Source of the DNA: Methylothermaceae bacteria B42
GTDB lineage: Bacteria; Pseudomonadota; Gammaproteobacteria; Methylococcales; Methylothermaceae
NCBI GenBank assembly: GCA_001566965.1
Contig: LSNW01000011.1
Coordinates: 35,626-99,625, forward strand
Length of the DNA: 64,000 nt
Direction: 5' to 3'
The position numbers and the translations under genes are program-made. Of this stretch, positions 1 to 8,501 are shown one piece after another. Below the pieces are notes generated by a model. The model ran no database searches and was not told the origin of the DNA. It worked only from the letters and a program-made list of their open reading frames with translations. The stretch's first letter is position 1. The number at the start of each line of letters is the position of its first letter.

Positions 1-286
1 CCAGAGTTGGTTATGGATATAAAAAAGAGCGACGAAAAGCTGTGGCATATTTGGTAAGTAAATGCATTCGAATGTTGCTCTAACCAAGCCAGCTTTGCCT
101 GACAAGAACAAGTAGGGTGCCGCTTTGCTCGTCATGGATGAGGCATGGAGCGCGCCTGGACTGGTTTTGAAGGACGGCAAAAGGCAGGAGTCTATAGGGT
201 GCGCTCTGCGCACCAGGGATACTAACCCCGTTTTTGGATCGCAGCAATATTGCAGGGTTAGCAATAAAGTAAGCCGGGAGAAGTCG
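1..286. other. Left edge, no assigned gene
   Basis: No complete gene is visible. Two forward frames are open from the edge: one ends at 55-57 and the other, ending at 81-83, gives a basic tail containing YGYKKERRKAVAYLV. Either could be the C-terminus of a gene cut by the window; the second looks more protein-like, but I cannot name a family. A short hairpin with a 7-bp stem and TCT loop sits at 198-214. The subtilase gene ends at 287 on the other strand, so this hairpin may lie in its 3' region, although no T-run follows it. Confidence 0.3.
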
Positions 287-1540
287 CTAATTGATCATTT
301 TCATTGCCATGCTGGCGTCAACCACCGGCAGCGGCTGTCGGCTATAAGCCCGCCACAAGATCTTTTGAACTTGCTGGGGGGAAAGATCGGGCTTTTTTTC
401 CAAAAGTAGCGCCACCACCCCGGAAATGTGGGCGGTGGAGGCTGAGCTGCCGGAGATGAAATTATAAGTGTCATTGGGAAAGGTGGTCAGGATCTTTTTC
501 CCGGGGGCCGCGACGCATTTTTTGATGGGTTTGCCTTCAGTTTCCGGCGGTGGTGGAAGGTACTCGGGTTGGCGCACGGTGATGACTTCTTCCATGTCGG
601 CGGGAAAGCCTACATCAGGACCAAAACTCGGTGGTTTAGCGGCAACCACGATGATGCCTTTGTCCACGGCTTTTTTGATTAATCGGCGCAGCAGGGGATC
701 TTCAGGGCCGGTCAAGCTCAGATTGATGATGTTTGGCTCTAATACGATCGCTTCATTCAACGCCAGAGCCAGACTGAGCGTATTGCAGTAAGCTTCGGAA
801 CCGCCTGGTTTGACCGGCCAACAGGCGCGCATGGGCCAGAGGGTCACATCGGGCGCGACGCCGACGATGCCCTGATGGTTTGATTGGGCGGCGATGATGC
901 CGGCCATGGCGGTACCGTGAATCTCATCCGAAAAGCCAGTTTCCGGTGACTGGATGAAATTTTTATGCAGGCCGATTCTGTCTTTGAGGTCCGGGTGGTT
1001 TAAATCGACGCCGGTATCGATCAAAGCCACGGTGATTTTTTTACCGGTGGCTTCCAAATGCGCCGAATCGATATTCATCAGATGCAAATTATCCTGCAAG
1101 GGATAATAGGGGTCCTGATGGGGCATCATCTGGGTTTGGAAACTCAACATGGGTTGGGCGATGGTCAGTTTGTGTTTCCTGGAAAGCTCGGCAAGCACCT
1201 TGTCCACGGGGATTTTTTCCGGCACGATCAATACCGCGCAGTGCTCTTCCAGCTCAGTGATGGGCCATTGAACGGCGACTTTGAGATGATATTTATCCGC
1301 CAAATGGCGGATCTTTTTCTTCGCCCAGCGGGAACTTTGATAGGTGCCCCGGCGATGGTAACCTCTCCCTGGCCCGCCAACTTGGATGTGGTTGATATGA
1401 TGATCGGGAAAACCTACCAAAATAGCTCTTTGACCTGGGGTTTGGTGCGTATTGACCAGGAAAACATCGCCGTTGGCGTGAATGCCCCAAGAGGCGAAAA
1501 GGCATAGCCACATCAGGAACAAACGGAATGTCGTGCTCAT
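287..1540 (-). CDS. Subtilisin-like (S8) serine protease, secreted
   Basis: A 417-residue subtilase. An N-terminal hydrophobic signal peptide (about residues 1-22) sends it out of the cytoplasm. Residues 90-135 resemble an S8 propeptide. The catalytic triad is visible: Asp175 in VALIDTGVDLNHPDL, His208 in HGTAMAG, and Ser366 in SGSSAST. The segment where subtilases normally carry the oxyanion-hole Asn (usually AAGN) reads VVAAKPPSFGP, so that residue seems replaced. The ATG overlaps the anti-sigma stop (ATGA at 1537-1540), so the protease is translationally coupled to the sigma/anti-sigma pair. It may be an output or a regulator of that system; the subtilase assignment is firm, the role is inference. 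Confidence 0.9.
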   Translation of the reverse strand: MSTTFRLFLMWLCLFASWGIHANGDVFLVNTHQTPGQRAILVGFPDHHINHIQVGGPGRGYHRRGTYQSSRWAKKKIRHLADKYHLKVAVQWPITELEEHCAVLIVPEKIPVDKVLAELSRKHKLTIAQPMLSFQTQMMPHQDPYYPLQDNLHLMNIDSAHLEATGKKITVALIDTGVDLNHPDLKDRIGLHKNFIQSPETGFSDEIHGTAMAGIIAAQSNHQGIVGVAPDVTLWPMRACWPVKPGGSEAYCNTLSLALALNEAIVLEPNIINLSLTGPEDPLLRRLIKKAVDKGIIVVAAKPPSFGPDVGFPADMEEVITVRQPEYLPPPPETEGKPIKKCVAAPGKKILTTFPNDTYNFISGSSASTAHISGVVALLLEKKPDLSPQQVQKILWRAYSRQPLPVVDASMAMKMIN

Positions 1541-2247
1541 GTCGAACCTCCTGGAGAGGCGCTTCTTTGGATAGTGGGGGTAGCAGGTTCGGCAAAGATG
1601 ACCTGGGGCAGGTTACGCAATCTGTCCCGTAGCTCGGCCGAGTTGCCGGGGTTTTTAAAACGCACCACAAAGGCGCTGTGGCCGGCCATGGCGCCCCCCT
1701 CGATAATTTGAAAATCGGTCGCTAACGGTTGCAACAGGTATTTCAGGCGGGACCTGTCAATTTCGGTTGAAAATATCAAGCGAATATCATTGGCCTGATA
1801 GTGGAATGGCGAAGATGAAGACAAGGTCCGAAATGGCGTGTCCTCCATTTTTCTGCTCTGCAGTTGCGCCATTATCAGCAGGATCAATGGCATAAGAATC
1901 ATAGAAAATGCCAAGGCGGCTGCGGCGGGAGAGCCAAAGAAGGAGTCCATCCACTGCGGCTGGCGCGGTTTTCCGGTTGATTGTGCGGGTGGGTTCTCTT
2001 CGGCCGCCACTTGCCGCCAGAACCGGTCCATCGCCATTTTGGGTGAAACAGCCAGATCGGGCGTTTCTTCGATGGCTTGGGATAAGTGATTCAACTGCTC
2101 CAAGGCCTTGCGGCACCTGGCGCACTGTCGCAAATGGACCTTGACCTGGCGCTTTTCGCTTTCTTTCAGCGTGCCGTTGGCGTACCAGGGCAAGAGGAGG
2201 TTGATCTGTTCGTGGGTCATTTTTTTGGGAAGAGGATAAATGTTCAT
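1537..2247 (-). CDS. Membrane anti-sigma factor (zf-HC2) with propeptide-like periplasmic domain
   Basis: A 236-residue protein. The N-terminal domain carries the zinc-binding anti-sigma motif H38-x3-C42-x2-C45, which in this family holds an ECF sigma factor inactive at the membrane. One transmembrane segment lies at about 108-127 after a Pro-rich linker. The periplasmic part (about 145-222) has the pattern of a subtilase propeptide (HSAFVVRF, then LRNLPQVIFAEP), and resembles the propeptide region of the downstream protease. The start at 2247 is chosen because it overlaps the sigma stop (ATGA) and begins the zinc-finger domain; upstream in-frame sequence is sigma-gene shadow. Anti-sigma identity is strong; the propeptide similarity is my reading of the pattern. 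Confidence 0.85.
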   Translation of the reverse strand: MNIYPLPKKMTHEQINLLLPWYANGTLKESEKRQVKVHLRQCARCRKALEQLNHLSQAIEETPDLAVSPKMAMDRFWRQVAAEENPPAQSTGKPRQPQWMDSFFGSPAAAALAFSMILMPLILLIMAQLQSRKMEDTPFRTLSSSSPFHYQANDIRLIFSTEIDRSRLKYLLQPLATDFQIIEGGAMAGHSAFVVRFKNPGNSAELRDRLRNLPQVIFAEPATPTIQRSASPGGST

Positions 2248-2891
2248 GAGAGTTCCCCTGTAGGTAGGCCGGCCAACCCTGGCAGAATTTTTTGCAGTTT
2301 TTTTCGGGCATGAAACATGCGGGTTTTGACGGTGTTTTCCGGGCATTTCATGATTCGGGCAATTTCCTGATAAGACATGCCGTAAAAATAAGTCAACTCC
2401 AATACCGTGCGTTGATCTGGCGAGAGTATGGCAAACGCGGCATTCAGCCACTCGCTGGTTTCGTGGTCGCCAATCATGTTCTGGCGGTCGAACAATTCGC
2501 TCTCTGTATCTTCCAGCGCCACGTTGAGTGACTGCCTTTTTTCCCGGCGCAGGGCATGCCTGCATTTGTTATAAGCGATGCCAAACACCCAAGTAGAGGG
2601 TCGGCAAGTGTCATCATAGGTGTCGGCTTTTTGCCAAATCACCAGCATCACGTCGTTAACGATTTCTTCCAGCCCGTTCAATTGGCCGGTAATGCGGTGA
2701 CTGAAGCGCAGCAATCTGGGGAAATAGGCTTGATAGAAAGCCTCAAACGCTTGCCGGTCACCCCTGCTGATGGCCTTTAGCCACTGGGATTCGATTTGGT
2801 CTGGGCTTTGACCGCCGCCTGGAGAATCTTTATTTTGGTTCATCCGCTGTTTGCGAATCAGTTTCATGAAACGCCTCGTTAGTTGATTCAT
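2244..2891 (-). CDS. ECF-type RNA polymerase sigma factor
   Basis: A 215-residue sigma-70 family protein of the extracytoplasmic-function class. Region 2 spans about 38-105 (AFEAFYQAYFPRLLRF, then RPSTWVFGIAYNKCRH), and region 4 about 145-200 (LSPDQRTVLELTYFYGMSYQEIA, a helix-turn-helix). Region 3 is absent, as expected for ECF factors. An AGGAGG lies about 10 nt before the ATG at 2891; later Met codons are possible starts. It is coupled to its anti-sigma gene by an ATGA overlap and lies 75 bp after the TorF-type porin gene on the same strand, so the four genes may form one transcript. The stimulus is unknown. Confidence 0.92.
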   Translation of the reverse strand: MNQLTRRFMKLIRKQRMNQNKDSPGGGQSPDQIESQWLKAISRGDRQAFEAFYQAYFPRLLRFSHRITGQLNGLEEIVNDVMLVIWQKADTYDDTCRPSTWVFGIAYNKCRHALRREKRQSLNVALEDTESELFDRQNMIGDHETSEWLNAAFAILSPDQRTVLELTYFYGMSYQEIARIMKCPENTVKTRMFHARKKLQKILPGLAGLPTGELS

Positions 2892-2966
2892 TCCATGAAT
2901 TCCTCCTGAGTCCGAAAAGGTTCAACCTCTTCAGTGAGTTTTTGGAAGCTAATTGTTTGCTGGAAA

Positions 2967-3719
2967 CTAAAACCCCACCGAGATGGAAAAAACGAAGGTG
3001 GGATCGAGCTTGTGCGGATCATAGGGCCAGGGGATTTTTTTTGCCTCTGGGGTAGGATAGGCTGATTGCACGTAGCGGAAATCCAGGGCCAGATACTTGA
3101 AAAACCAACTGAAGCCGGCGTCCCAATAAAGGTAATCGTATTCCAACACATCCCGGGCTTGGTTGAAGCCCAAAGTCCCTGAGATTTCAACGGCATGAGT
3201 GATTGGATAGCGCATCGACACTTCATAATCCAAGACTGACTGGCCGTGACTGAAATAATTCGGCGCCCAGGCAATTTGCGCGGTGACCAGGTCCTGGAAA
3301 TGCAGCCGCCATAAAAATTCGTTGTAATCGGCGCTGTGGCCGAAGATTTTGCCCGCATAAATATAACGGGTGGCAAAAGTCTCGAACCGCCAGTCGTCGA
3401 ACAAGGGATAACTCCAACCGATATACGGGATGATTTCCACTCTGGTGGGGTCATCGAATTCATCCTCGTCTTCGCCGAAATCCACCATGGAAGTCCAGAC
3501 CCCGAGATATAAACCGCTTTTTTCGTGCTCGTAGTCGAGGTTGATTTGGGCGACCGGATGGTCATCGCTTTTGGAATAGCCCCGATACACGTAATTGGTG
3601 GTGCCATTGAGAGTGGCGCTGAATTCCGCTGCTGCAGGAACCGCGAGGAACATGCCAATCAGACTCCACATCTGAAACCAAAATCGTTTTTTGATGCAAT
3701 AGGAGTAAGCAACTGGCAT
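2967..3719 (-). CDS. TorF-type putative porin (TIGR02001-like outer membrane protein)
   Basis: A 250-residue outer-membrane barrel. The signal peptide ends near VPAAAEF (about residue 31). The mature N-terminus has the family hallmark TNYVYRGYSKSDDHPVAQ followed by a strand-rich pattern (SGLYLGVWTS), and the chain ends in an aromatic residue (SVGF), as outer-membrane barrels do. The family length is about 220-260 residues, so the gene is complete. It lies immediately upstream of the ECF sigma gene on the same strand, with only weak secondary structure between, so co-transcription is plausible. Substrate and physiological role are not known. Confidence 0.8.
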   Translation of the reverse strand: MPVAYSYCIKKRFWFQMWSLIGMFLAVPAAAEFSATLNGTTNYVYRGYSKSDDHPVAQINLDYEHEKSGLYLGVWTSMVDFGEDEDEFDDPTRVEIIPYIGWSYPLFDDWRFETFATRYIYAGKIFGHSADYNEFLWRLHFQDLVTAQIAWAPNYFSHGQSVLDYEVSMRYPITHAVEISGTLGFNQARDVLEYDYLYWDAGFSWFFKYLALDFRYVQSAYPTPEAKKIPWPYDPHKLDPTFVFSISVGF

Positions 3720-3835
3720 GGATTCCGTCGGAAATAAAGATGTAAACTGCGTTTCATCTTATCCCCAATTCAATAATTTATCATCCCTGACCTTGTAACC
3801 CTTTAGGAAAATAACGAGCCTATCCAAAAACTGGC

Positions 3836-4100
3836 TTAACCCGGATATTTCACCAGCCGGATTCGGGCTTCCCCATAATTAACTGATTTTTATACACAAA
3901 ATGCTTAAGTTTCATGATTCCCAAGAAATCCATTTTGGATTCAGCCCGAATCCTATCCCGGCTCTGGCTTGTCCAGGCACGCCTGGGCTTGGGCTTCCTT
4001 CAAGCCGTAAGCCAAAGGCTATGGCTTTCAGTCCAGCCCGGCGCCCAGCCGCACCTGTACTGCGCCATCATCCGGGATGCTGGTGAAATATCCGGGTTAA
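3836..4100. repeat. 265-bp element with 22-bp perfect terminal inverted repeats ending in TTAA
   Basis: The sequences at 3836-3857 and 4079-4100 are perfect reverse complements over 22 bp, and both outer ends are TTAA. A second nested inverted pair (attcgggct at 3862-3870 and agcccgaat at 3943-3951) lies inside. No convincing protein is encoded. A short element with long terminal inverted repeats bounded by TTAA looks like a non-autonomous transposon; TTAA targets are known for IS1380-like elements, but that link is inference. It fills most of the 551-bp gap 3720-4270. The rest of the gap holds a small hairpin at 4166-4183 (GATCTTC stem, GTCA loop) and the upstream region of the next gene. 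Confidence 0.6.
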
Positions 4101-4270
4101 AGGTTTTGCATTTGAATCATTGAACCTTCATTGCCAACATTGGAATAAACGGACGAACAAAACGGGATCTTCGTCAGAAGATCTTCCGGTCGAATTGAAT
4201 TATCCAGGGCAGGAACTGATAAATAGGAATCTATATACTGCTATTAACTTTTGAAATGGAGTAATTATTA

Positions 4271-4918
4271 ATGTACAAATCAAACTCATTATTATTATCT
4301 GTAGCATTGTTAACAGGACTTGCGGTGGCGGAAGACAGAATCAGCGGCGTTGCCGAAGTGGACTTTACCACCAACAAGCTGAAAATTCCCTGCGTCGAGG
4401 TCAAAAATCTCAACGATAAATTAAACGGCAAATTTTTTGACGCGGAATTGCAACGCCAAGATGATTCGCTCACGTTCGTGGTCGAACTGACTCAACCGGA
4501 AGATTCTGCTACTTGCCGCCAGGTCGCCGATTTCTCCAAATTTAACGATGATGATTTTGTCGACGATTCGCGCAGCCAGGGAGGTGGCAATCCAGCCAAT
4601 CCGGCTGGCGGCGGAAAAATCCTGGTGGTTTGCGAACGGCGAGAGAACCGCTCGAAAGTTTCCGTCAACGGCAACAATCTTGCTTCCGGGGCTTATATCG
4701 CCGTGATTTCTTCGGGCACCAATAATGCTACGTCAGATTTGAAGCAGACCGTGGGCGATGAGGTGGAATTTGACTTCGACAGCGCTTTGGATGACATCGC
4801 CAGTGGCGCCACGGCCATCCCCACCGGTTTCATCCAAGGGCAGGTAGATGCGGAAATCCGCGACGACAGCGGCAATGTGGTTGCTGTGGCGCAATCTGTC
4901 CCGTGCCGGAATAAGTGA
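4271..4918 (+). CDS. Secreted protein of unknown function
   Basis: A 215-residue protein I do not recognise. It has a clear signal peptide (SLLLSVALLTGLAVAED, cleavage near residue 21). The mature chain is acidic and probably strand-rich, with a Gly/Pro/Asn-rich linker (RSQGGGNPANPAGGG) at about 100-115 that separates two halves. Four cysteines (CVEV, CRQV, CERR, CRNK) could form disulphides, which fits a periplasmic or extracellular location. GGAG lies about 8 nt before the ATG. It stands between the inverted-repeat element and a glycosyltransferase gene, with 118 bp to the latter. No function is proposed. Confidence 0.7.
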   Translation: MYKSNSLLLSVALLTGLAVAEDRISGVAEVDFTTNKLKIPCVEVKNLNDKLNGKFFDAELQRQDDSLTFVVELTQPEDSATCRQVADFSKFNDDDFVDDSRSQGGGNPANPAGGGKILVVCERRENRSKVSVNGNNLASGAYIAVISSGTNNATSDLKQTVGDEVEFDFDSALDDIASGATAIPTGFIQGQVDAEIRDDSGNVVAVAQSVPCRNK

Positions 4919-5036
4919 GGATGCGCTTTAACGGAGGAGAGGATAATTCTCCTCCGCCTTCCATAACTGCAACGTTGATTTGTTCGAAGCTTACTTCTCC
5001 GGTCAGCGAAGAAAACAGGGTTAAAAGGATATTCCG

Positions 5037-6287
5037 ATGCAAAAAATAACCAACATTGAATTAAGGAAAACGATGCCGCCTCCTCGAATCGACTACCGAA
5101 TCGCCGTTTATTCTCACGATACTTTCGGCCTTGGCAATATCCGGCGCATGCTGGCCATTTGCCAGTATTTACTGGACAACAATCCACACTTTTCTATTCT
5201 ACTGATTACCGGTTCGCCGGTGATCCACCGGTTGCCTTTGCCAACGGAAAGGTTCGACTATGTCAAGCTTCCCTGTTTATCCCGGACCGAGGCGGAAAAA
5301 TACCAGGTCAAGTCGTTGGGCACAACGTTCGACATGACCATGCGTCTGCGCGCGCAAATGATCAAGACGACGCTGATGGGGTTTCATCCCGATATCGTGA
5401 TTGTGGACAAGAAACCCTGCGGGGTGGCGAAAGAGTTGATGCCGGCACTGGAAGCCTCGTCGGAAGCCATCCCCCGGGCACAATGGGTGCTTTTGCTGCG
5501 GGATATTCTCGATGCGCCCGGTAAAACCCGTCAGGTCTGGCGTAAACATCGGTACTTTGATGTCATCGACCGCCACTACGCTCAGATATTGGTGGTAGGT
5601 TCCCAAAAGATCTTCGATTTGGGTGAAGAATATGGATTTCCACCCCGTATCAAGTCGATCATGAAGTACTGTGGGTATATCCATAAATCCCCAACGGTTA
5701 TTCCTCAAAAAAACTTGGCCACCAACGGTACCCGTACCGTGCTTGTCACCCCTGGCGGTGGGCAGGATGGTTTCCGCATGATCCGGGCATATTTGCAAGG
5801 GCTCGAAATTCACCCGGACAAGGGCTGGAAATCCCTCATCATCACCGGCCCTGAAATGGATGGCTGGGCCAGGGAAGAGATAGCGCATCTGGCATCCCGG
5901 GTCAATGCTGCCGTTACCGTTCAATCTTTCACGGCCGATATGCAGGGCACAATGAGCCAGGCCGATGTCATCGTATCCATGGGGGGCTATAACTCCTTGT
6001 GCGAGATCGTCTCCTTGGGCAAACCGGCGGTCATCGTTCCCCGCAAGGCGCCGGTACAGGAACAATGGATACGGGCACAGCGCTTTGCTCATCAGGGATG
6101 GGTCCATTGTCTCGACCCGGAAACATTGACGCCATCTCAGTTAATGGAAGCCATTGATAATCAATTAAACCGGACCCTGCTTCCACCTCCCCTCCAAGGG
6201 ACGAAAGAATGGCAGGGCTTGGTGCGGGTATCCCAGGCCATTCGTTTGTTGCTTGCCGATCCAGGTTTTATGGCCTGTCACGCATAA
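5037..6287 (+). CDS. Predicted glycosyltransferase, GT28/MurG-like (COG4671 type)
   Basis: A 416-residue protein with a GT-B fold pattern. The N-terminal domain starts with IAVYSHDTFGLGNIRR, typical of COG4671 predicted glycosyltransferases. The C-terminal nucleotide-sugar domain has VTPGGGQDGFRM and the MurG-like acceptor/donor loop SQADVIVSMGGYNSLCEI followed by GKPAVIVPR. Such proteins move a sugar from a nucleotide donor to an unknown acceptor in the cytoplasm. AAAGGAT precedes the ATG; a second Met at codon 13 is an alternative start. No other glycan genes are adjacent, although two GT4 enzymes occur at 13.2-15.8 kb. Acceptor and product are unknown. Confidence 0.8.
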   Translation: MQKITNIELRKTMPPPRIDYRIAVYSHDTFGLGNIRRMLAICQYLLDNNPHFSILLITGSPVIHRLPLPTERFDYVKLPCLSRTEAEKYQVKSLGTTFDMTMRLRAQMIKTTLMGFHPDIVIVDKKPCGVAKELMPALEASSEAIPRAQWVLLLRDILDAPGKTRQVWRKHRYFDVIDRHYAQILVVGSQKIFDLGEEYGFPPRIKSIMKYCGYIHKSPTVIPQKNLATNGTRTVLVTPGGGQDGFRMIRAYLQGLEIHPDKGWKSLIITGPEMDGWAREEIAHLASRVNAAVTVQSFTADMQGTMSQADVIVSMGGYNSLCEIVSLGKPAVIVPRKAPVQEQWIRAQRFAHQGWVHCLDPETLTPSQLMEAIDNQLNRTLLPPPLQGTKEWQGLVRVSQAIRLLLADPGFMACHA

Positions 6288-6352
6288 TGATCACCGCTCC
6301 GATTTTCAATTCCGAAAAATTGCCTGCCGCTCTCTGTTTGATCCGACAAATC

Positions 6353-6378
6353 TTGCAGACAGCGGCGTCCTTCTGCAA
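6353..6378 (+). promoter_or_regulatory. Candidate upstream activator site for the NtrC-type regulator
   Basis: TTGCAGA at 6353-6359 and its reverse complement TCTGCAA at 6372-6378 are separated by 12 bp, the kind of dyad bound by sigma-54 activators. It is about 235 bp upstream of the sigma-54 promoter at 6612, within the normal range for looping enhancers. Binding by the regulator encoded at 8502-9875 is inference. Confidence 0.35.
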
Positions 6379-6611
6379 AGAATGTATTGATCATTCATAC
6401 AAAATTTGCAGCCATCCGCCGTACAACACCCTCCCGCGAAATTCATCCATCATGGTTTAAGCATTGGCTCAGGGGCAGGTGTTGGAGTGTGCGTGGACTG
6501 TACCGTTGTGTTCAAGCCCTGATGATCCGGCTTATTGCGGCCCCTGAGACAGTCTTGATGCAATAGGGGTAATACGTTCACGCACGCGTGTAATGCCCAT
6601 CCAAGGGAAAG

Positions 6612-6627
6612 TGGCACAAAAGCTGCT
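6612..6627 (+). promoter_or_regulatory. Sigma-54 (RpoN) promoter
   Basis: TGGCAC-AAAAG-CTGCT matches the -24/-12 consensus TGGCAC-N5-TTGCW except for the first T of the -12 box. GG at 6613-6614 and GC at 6625-6626 have the required 10-nt separation. The promoter points toward the porin gene starting at 6842, leaving a leader of about 200 nt. The sigma-54 activator gene just downstream of the porin-cytochrome pair supports it. It lies in the 554-bp gap 6288-6841; apart from this promoter and the dyad at 6353, I see nothing else there. Confidence 0.75.
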
Positions 6628-6841
6628 TTAGTGCCTTGAGTGAACCGATGACCGTAAGGATGGCGCGTATTTGCAGCGGATCTGTCGGTCCTGCGAAACA
6701 AAGGCTAATAACATTCTCAGTATGGAGAGACAGCCTTTTCGCGCTTTGGTTAAACCAGAAGGTAACAACCCGCCCAAACGGGGAAAAAACCCCATGGGGG
6801 CGAGCAGTTACCCCAGTGGAATTTTTATAAGGGAGAAAAAG

Positions 6842-8143
6842 ATGAAACCTGCTATTTTCAGTGTGGGAGCCATACTATTGGCGGCTTCTATAGGCAGTCC
6901 CGGAGTTGAGGCCGCAGATACGGGTAAATATGTCTCCAAGGAAGAATACGAAAAGCTCAAGCGGGATTTTGAGCGGATGAAGACCATGATGAAACTGATG
7001 GAAAAGCGCCTGTTAAAGCAATCGGCGGCGCCCACCCCAGGTCCTGCTAGCTCGGAAGAAATGGCGGAAATCAAGGAGGAACTCAAGCAAGTCAAGCAGG
7101 AAGCCAAGCAAGCGAAGGAAAAAGTCAAATCGGTGATACCCGGGTTCAGGAAGTTTTTGCTTACGGGCTATGCTTTTGCGGGTTACTCCGACTCCGAACA
7201 ATCCAATTCCTCATTCAACGCTGGATTTTTTCCCATATTTCTCTGGCGCATCAATGACGATATCTTTTTTGAAGCCGAGGCGGAATTCGAGTTGGAAGAC
7301 GGAGAAACCAACGTGGCTCTGGAGTTTGCTCAAATCTCTTATTTACTCAATGATTATGTGACATTGAGCGCGGGCAAATTCATGAACCCCGCCAATTATT
7401 TTATCGAAAGGCTGGAGCCGGCATGGATCAATAAACTGCCAGACCAGCCATTGAGTATCGGCGGCGCCAATCGCATCCAGGGCAAGACCCAACTCGGCGC
7501 CCAGGTGCGCGGGGCCATTCCATTGGAGATGGTTGGACTCGACAGCGGCCGGTTGGGATATGCCTTTTTTGCCTCTAATGGTTCCGAGCTCAAGGACGAC
7601 GGCAGCCTGAATCACAAAAATTTTTCCGATATAGATAATAACAAACTAGTCGGGGGCCGGGTCGGACTCGTTCCCTGGCCGGGATTTGAGATTGGTTATG
7701 GATTCGAAGTCGGAGGTGTCCGCGATCCCCTGAACCATAGTTTGGATATCACTACCCATATCGCCGATGCCAACTATGTGCGCACCAGCTCAATGATCGG
7801 AGGGCGGATCGACCTTCGCGCCCAGTGGGCTTGGCGTAAAATAGACCGGAGCCGCGCCGTTGGGCTCAACTTCAACAACAAAGTCAATGGCGGCTATGGC
7901 CAGATTGCCTACCGCCCGAGTTTATTGAACCTCAAATGGGTGAAAAATCTGGAAACCGTGTTTCGCTATGAGCGCATGAATCAACCGGTGGGGTCGAGAT
8001 TTTATGATGAAAACCGTTATACCGCCGGTCTCAATTATTACTTCGCCCCCACTACGGTTTTCAAGTTCGCTTATGAGTTCGATGACCGTAAAGGCGTCAA
8101 AGATAACGATACTTTGTTATTCCAAGTTGCGACTGGTTTCTAA
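6842..8143 (+). CDS. Outer-membrane porin with N-terminal coiled coil
   Basis: A 433-residue protein. The signal peptide (about 1-24, ending GVEAAD) is followed by a charged helical segment (about 28-100) rich in Lys/Glu heptads (YEKLKRDFERMKTMMKLMEK), then a barrel from about residue 105 with alternating strands, ending in VATGF with a terminal Phe. The layout resembles phosphate-selective or OprB-like porins whose coiled coil sits in the periplasm. The start at 6842 is preceded by AGGGAG; upstream in-frame sequence codes nothing signal-like. It is the first gene after the sigma-54 promoter at 6612 and lies 12 bp before a cytochrome c gene. The transported solute is unknown. Confidence 0.8.
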   Translation: MKPAIFSVGAILLAASIGSPGVEAADTGKYVSKEEYEKLKRDFERMKTMMKLMEKRLLKQSAAPTPGPASSEEMAEIKEELKQVKQEAKQAKEKVKSVIPGFRKFLLTGYAFAGYSDSEQSNSSFNAGFFPIFLWRINDDIFFEAEAEFELEDGETNVALEFAQISYLLNDYVTLSAGKFMNPANYFIERLEPAWINKLPDQPLSIGGANRIQGKTQLGAQVRGAIPLEMVGLDSGRLGYAFFASNGSELKDDGSLNHKNFSDIDNNKLVGGRVGLVPWPGFEIGYGFEVGGVRDPLNHSLDITTHIADANYVRTSSMIGGRIDLRAQWAWRKIDRSRAVGLNFNNKVNGGYGQIAYRPSLLNLKWVKNLETVFRYERMNQPVGSRFYDENRYTAGLNYYFAPTTVFKFAYEFDDRKGVKDNDTLLFQVATGF

Positions 8144-8155
8144 AGGAGTTTCACC

Positions 8156-8425
8156 ATGGCAAATCAAACTCAAATCTTTCTATTGATTACAGGACTGCTG
8201 TTTTCCATGAGCGTTACTGCCCAGACCGAAAAAGCCTCTCCTGCACAAGAAAAAAACGGCGCCAGGCTTTGGGCTGACAACTGTGGCGCTTGTCATAACC
8301 TGCGCAGTCCGGCTGGTTACAGCGACGCCCAGTGGGATGTGGCGGTGCAACACATGCGCCTGCGTGCCAACCTGACGGCAAAGGACACCAAAGCCATTGT
8401 CGAGTTTTTAAAATCGGCCAATTGA
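8156..8425 (+). CDS. Small periplasmic mono-haem cytochrome c
   Basis: An 89-residue protein with a signal peptide (FLLITGLLFSMSVTAQ, about 1-22) and one haem c attachment site, CGACH, near residue 42. A Met in VAVQHMRLRANL is a candidate sixth ligand. The length fits small class I cytochromes that carry single electrons in the periplasm. AAGGAG lies 7-8 nt before the ATG. It follows the porin gene by 12 bp, so both probably come from the sigma-54 promoter at 6612. This suggests uptake of a solute linked to a periplasmic redox step; partners are not in this window. Confidence 0.88.
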   Translation: MANQTQIFLLITGLLFSMSVTAQTEKASPAQEKNGARLWADNCGACHNLRSPAGYSDAQWDVAVQHMRLRANLTAKDTKAIVEFLKSAN

Positions 8426-8461
8426 CCTAAATACTGGGCGGATTTAAAGTGGAACTTTTTT

Positions 8462-8497
8462 CCTCCTCCGGCACCGCTATCGCATTGCCGGAGGAGG
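8462..8497. terminator. Hairpin between convergent genes
   Basis: A 12-bp perfect stem (cctcctccggca at 8462-8473 with tgccggaggagg at 8486-8497) lies between the cytochrome stop and the end of the regulator gene. Neither side has a U-run at the right place, so it is not a textbook intrinsic terminator, but its position between convergent genes suggests a transcription-end or RNA-stability role. Confidence 0.45.
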
Positions 8498-8501
8498 GGA
8501 G

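Noticed and set aside
3901..4123. Small open frames of 61 and 69 codons within the 265-bp inverted-repeat element
   Set aside because: Two overlapping frames with low-complexity Pro/Arg-rich translation in a repeat; no support as proteins.
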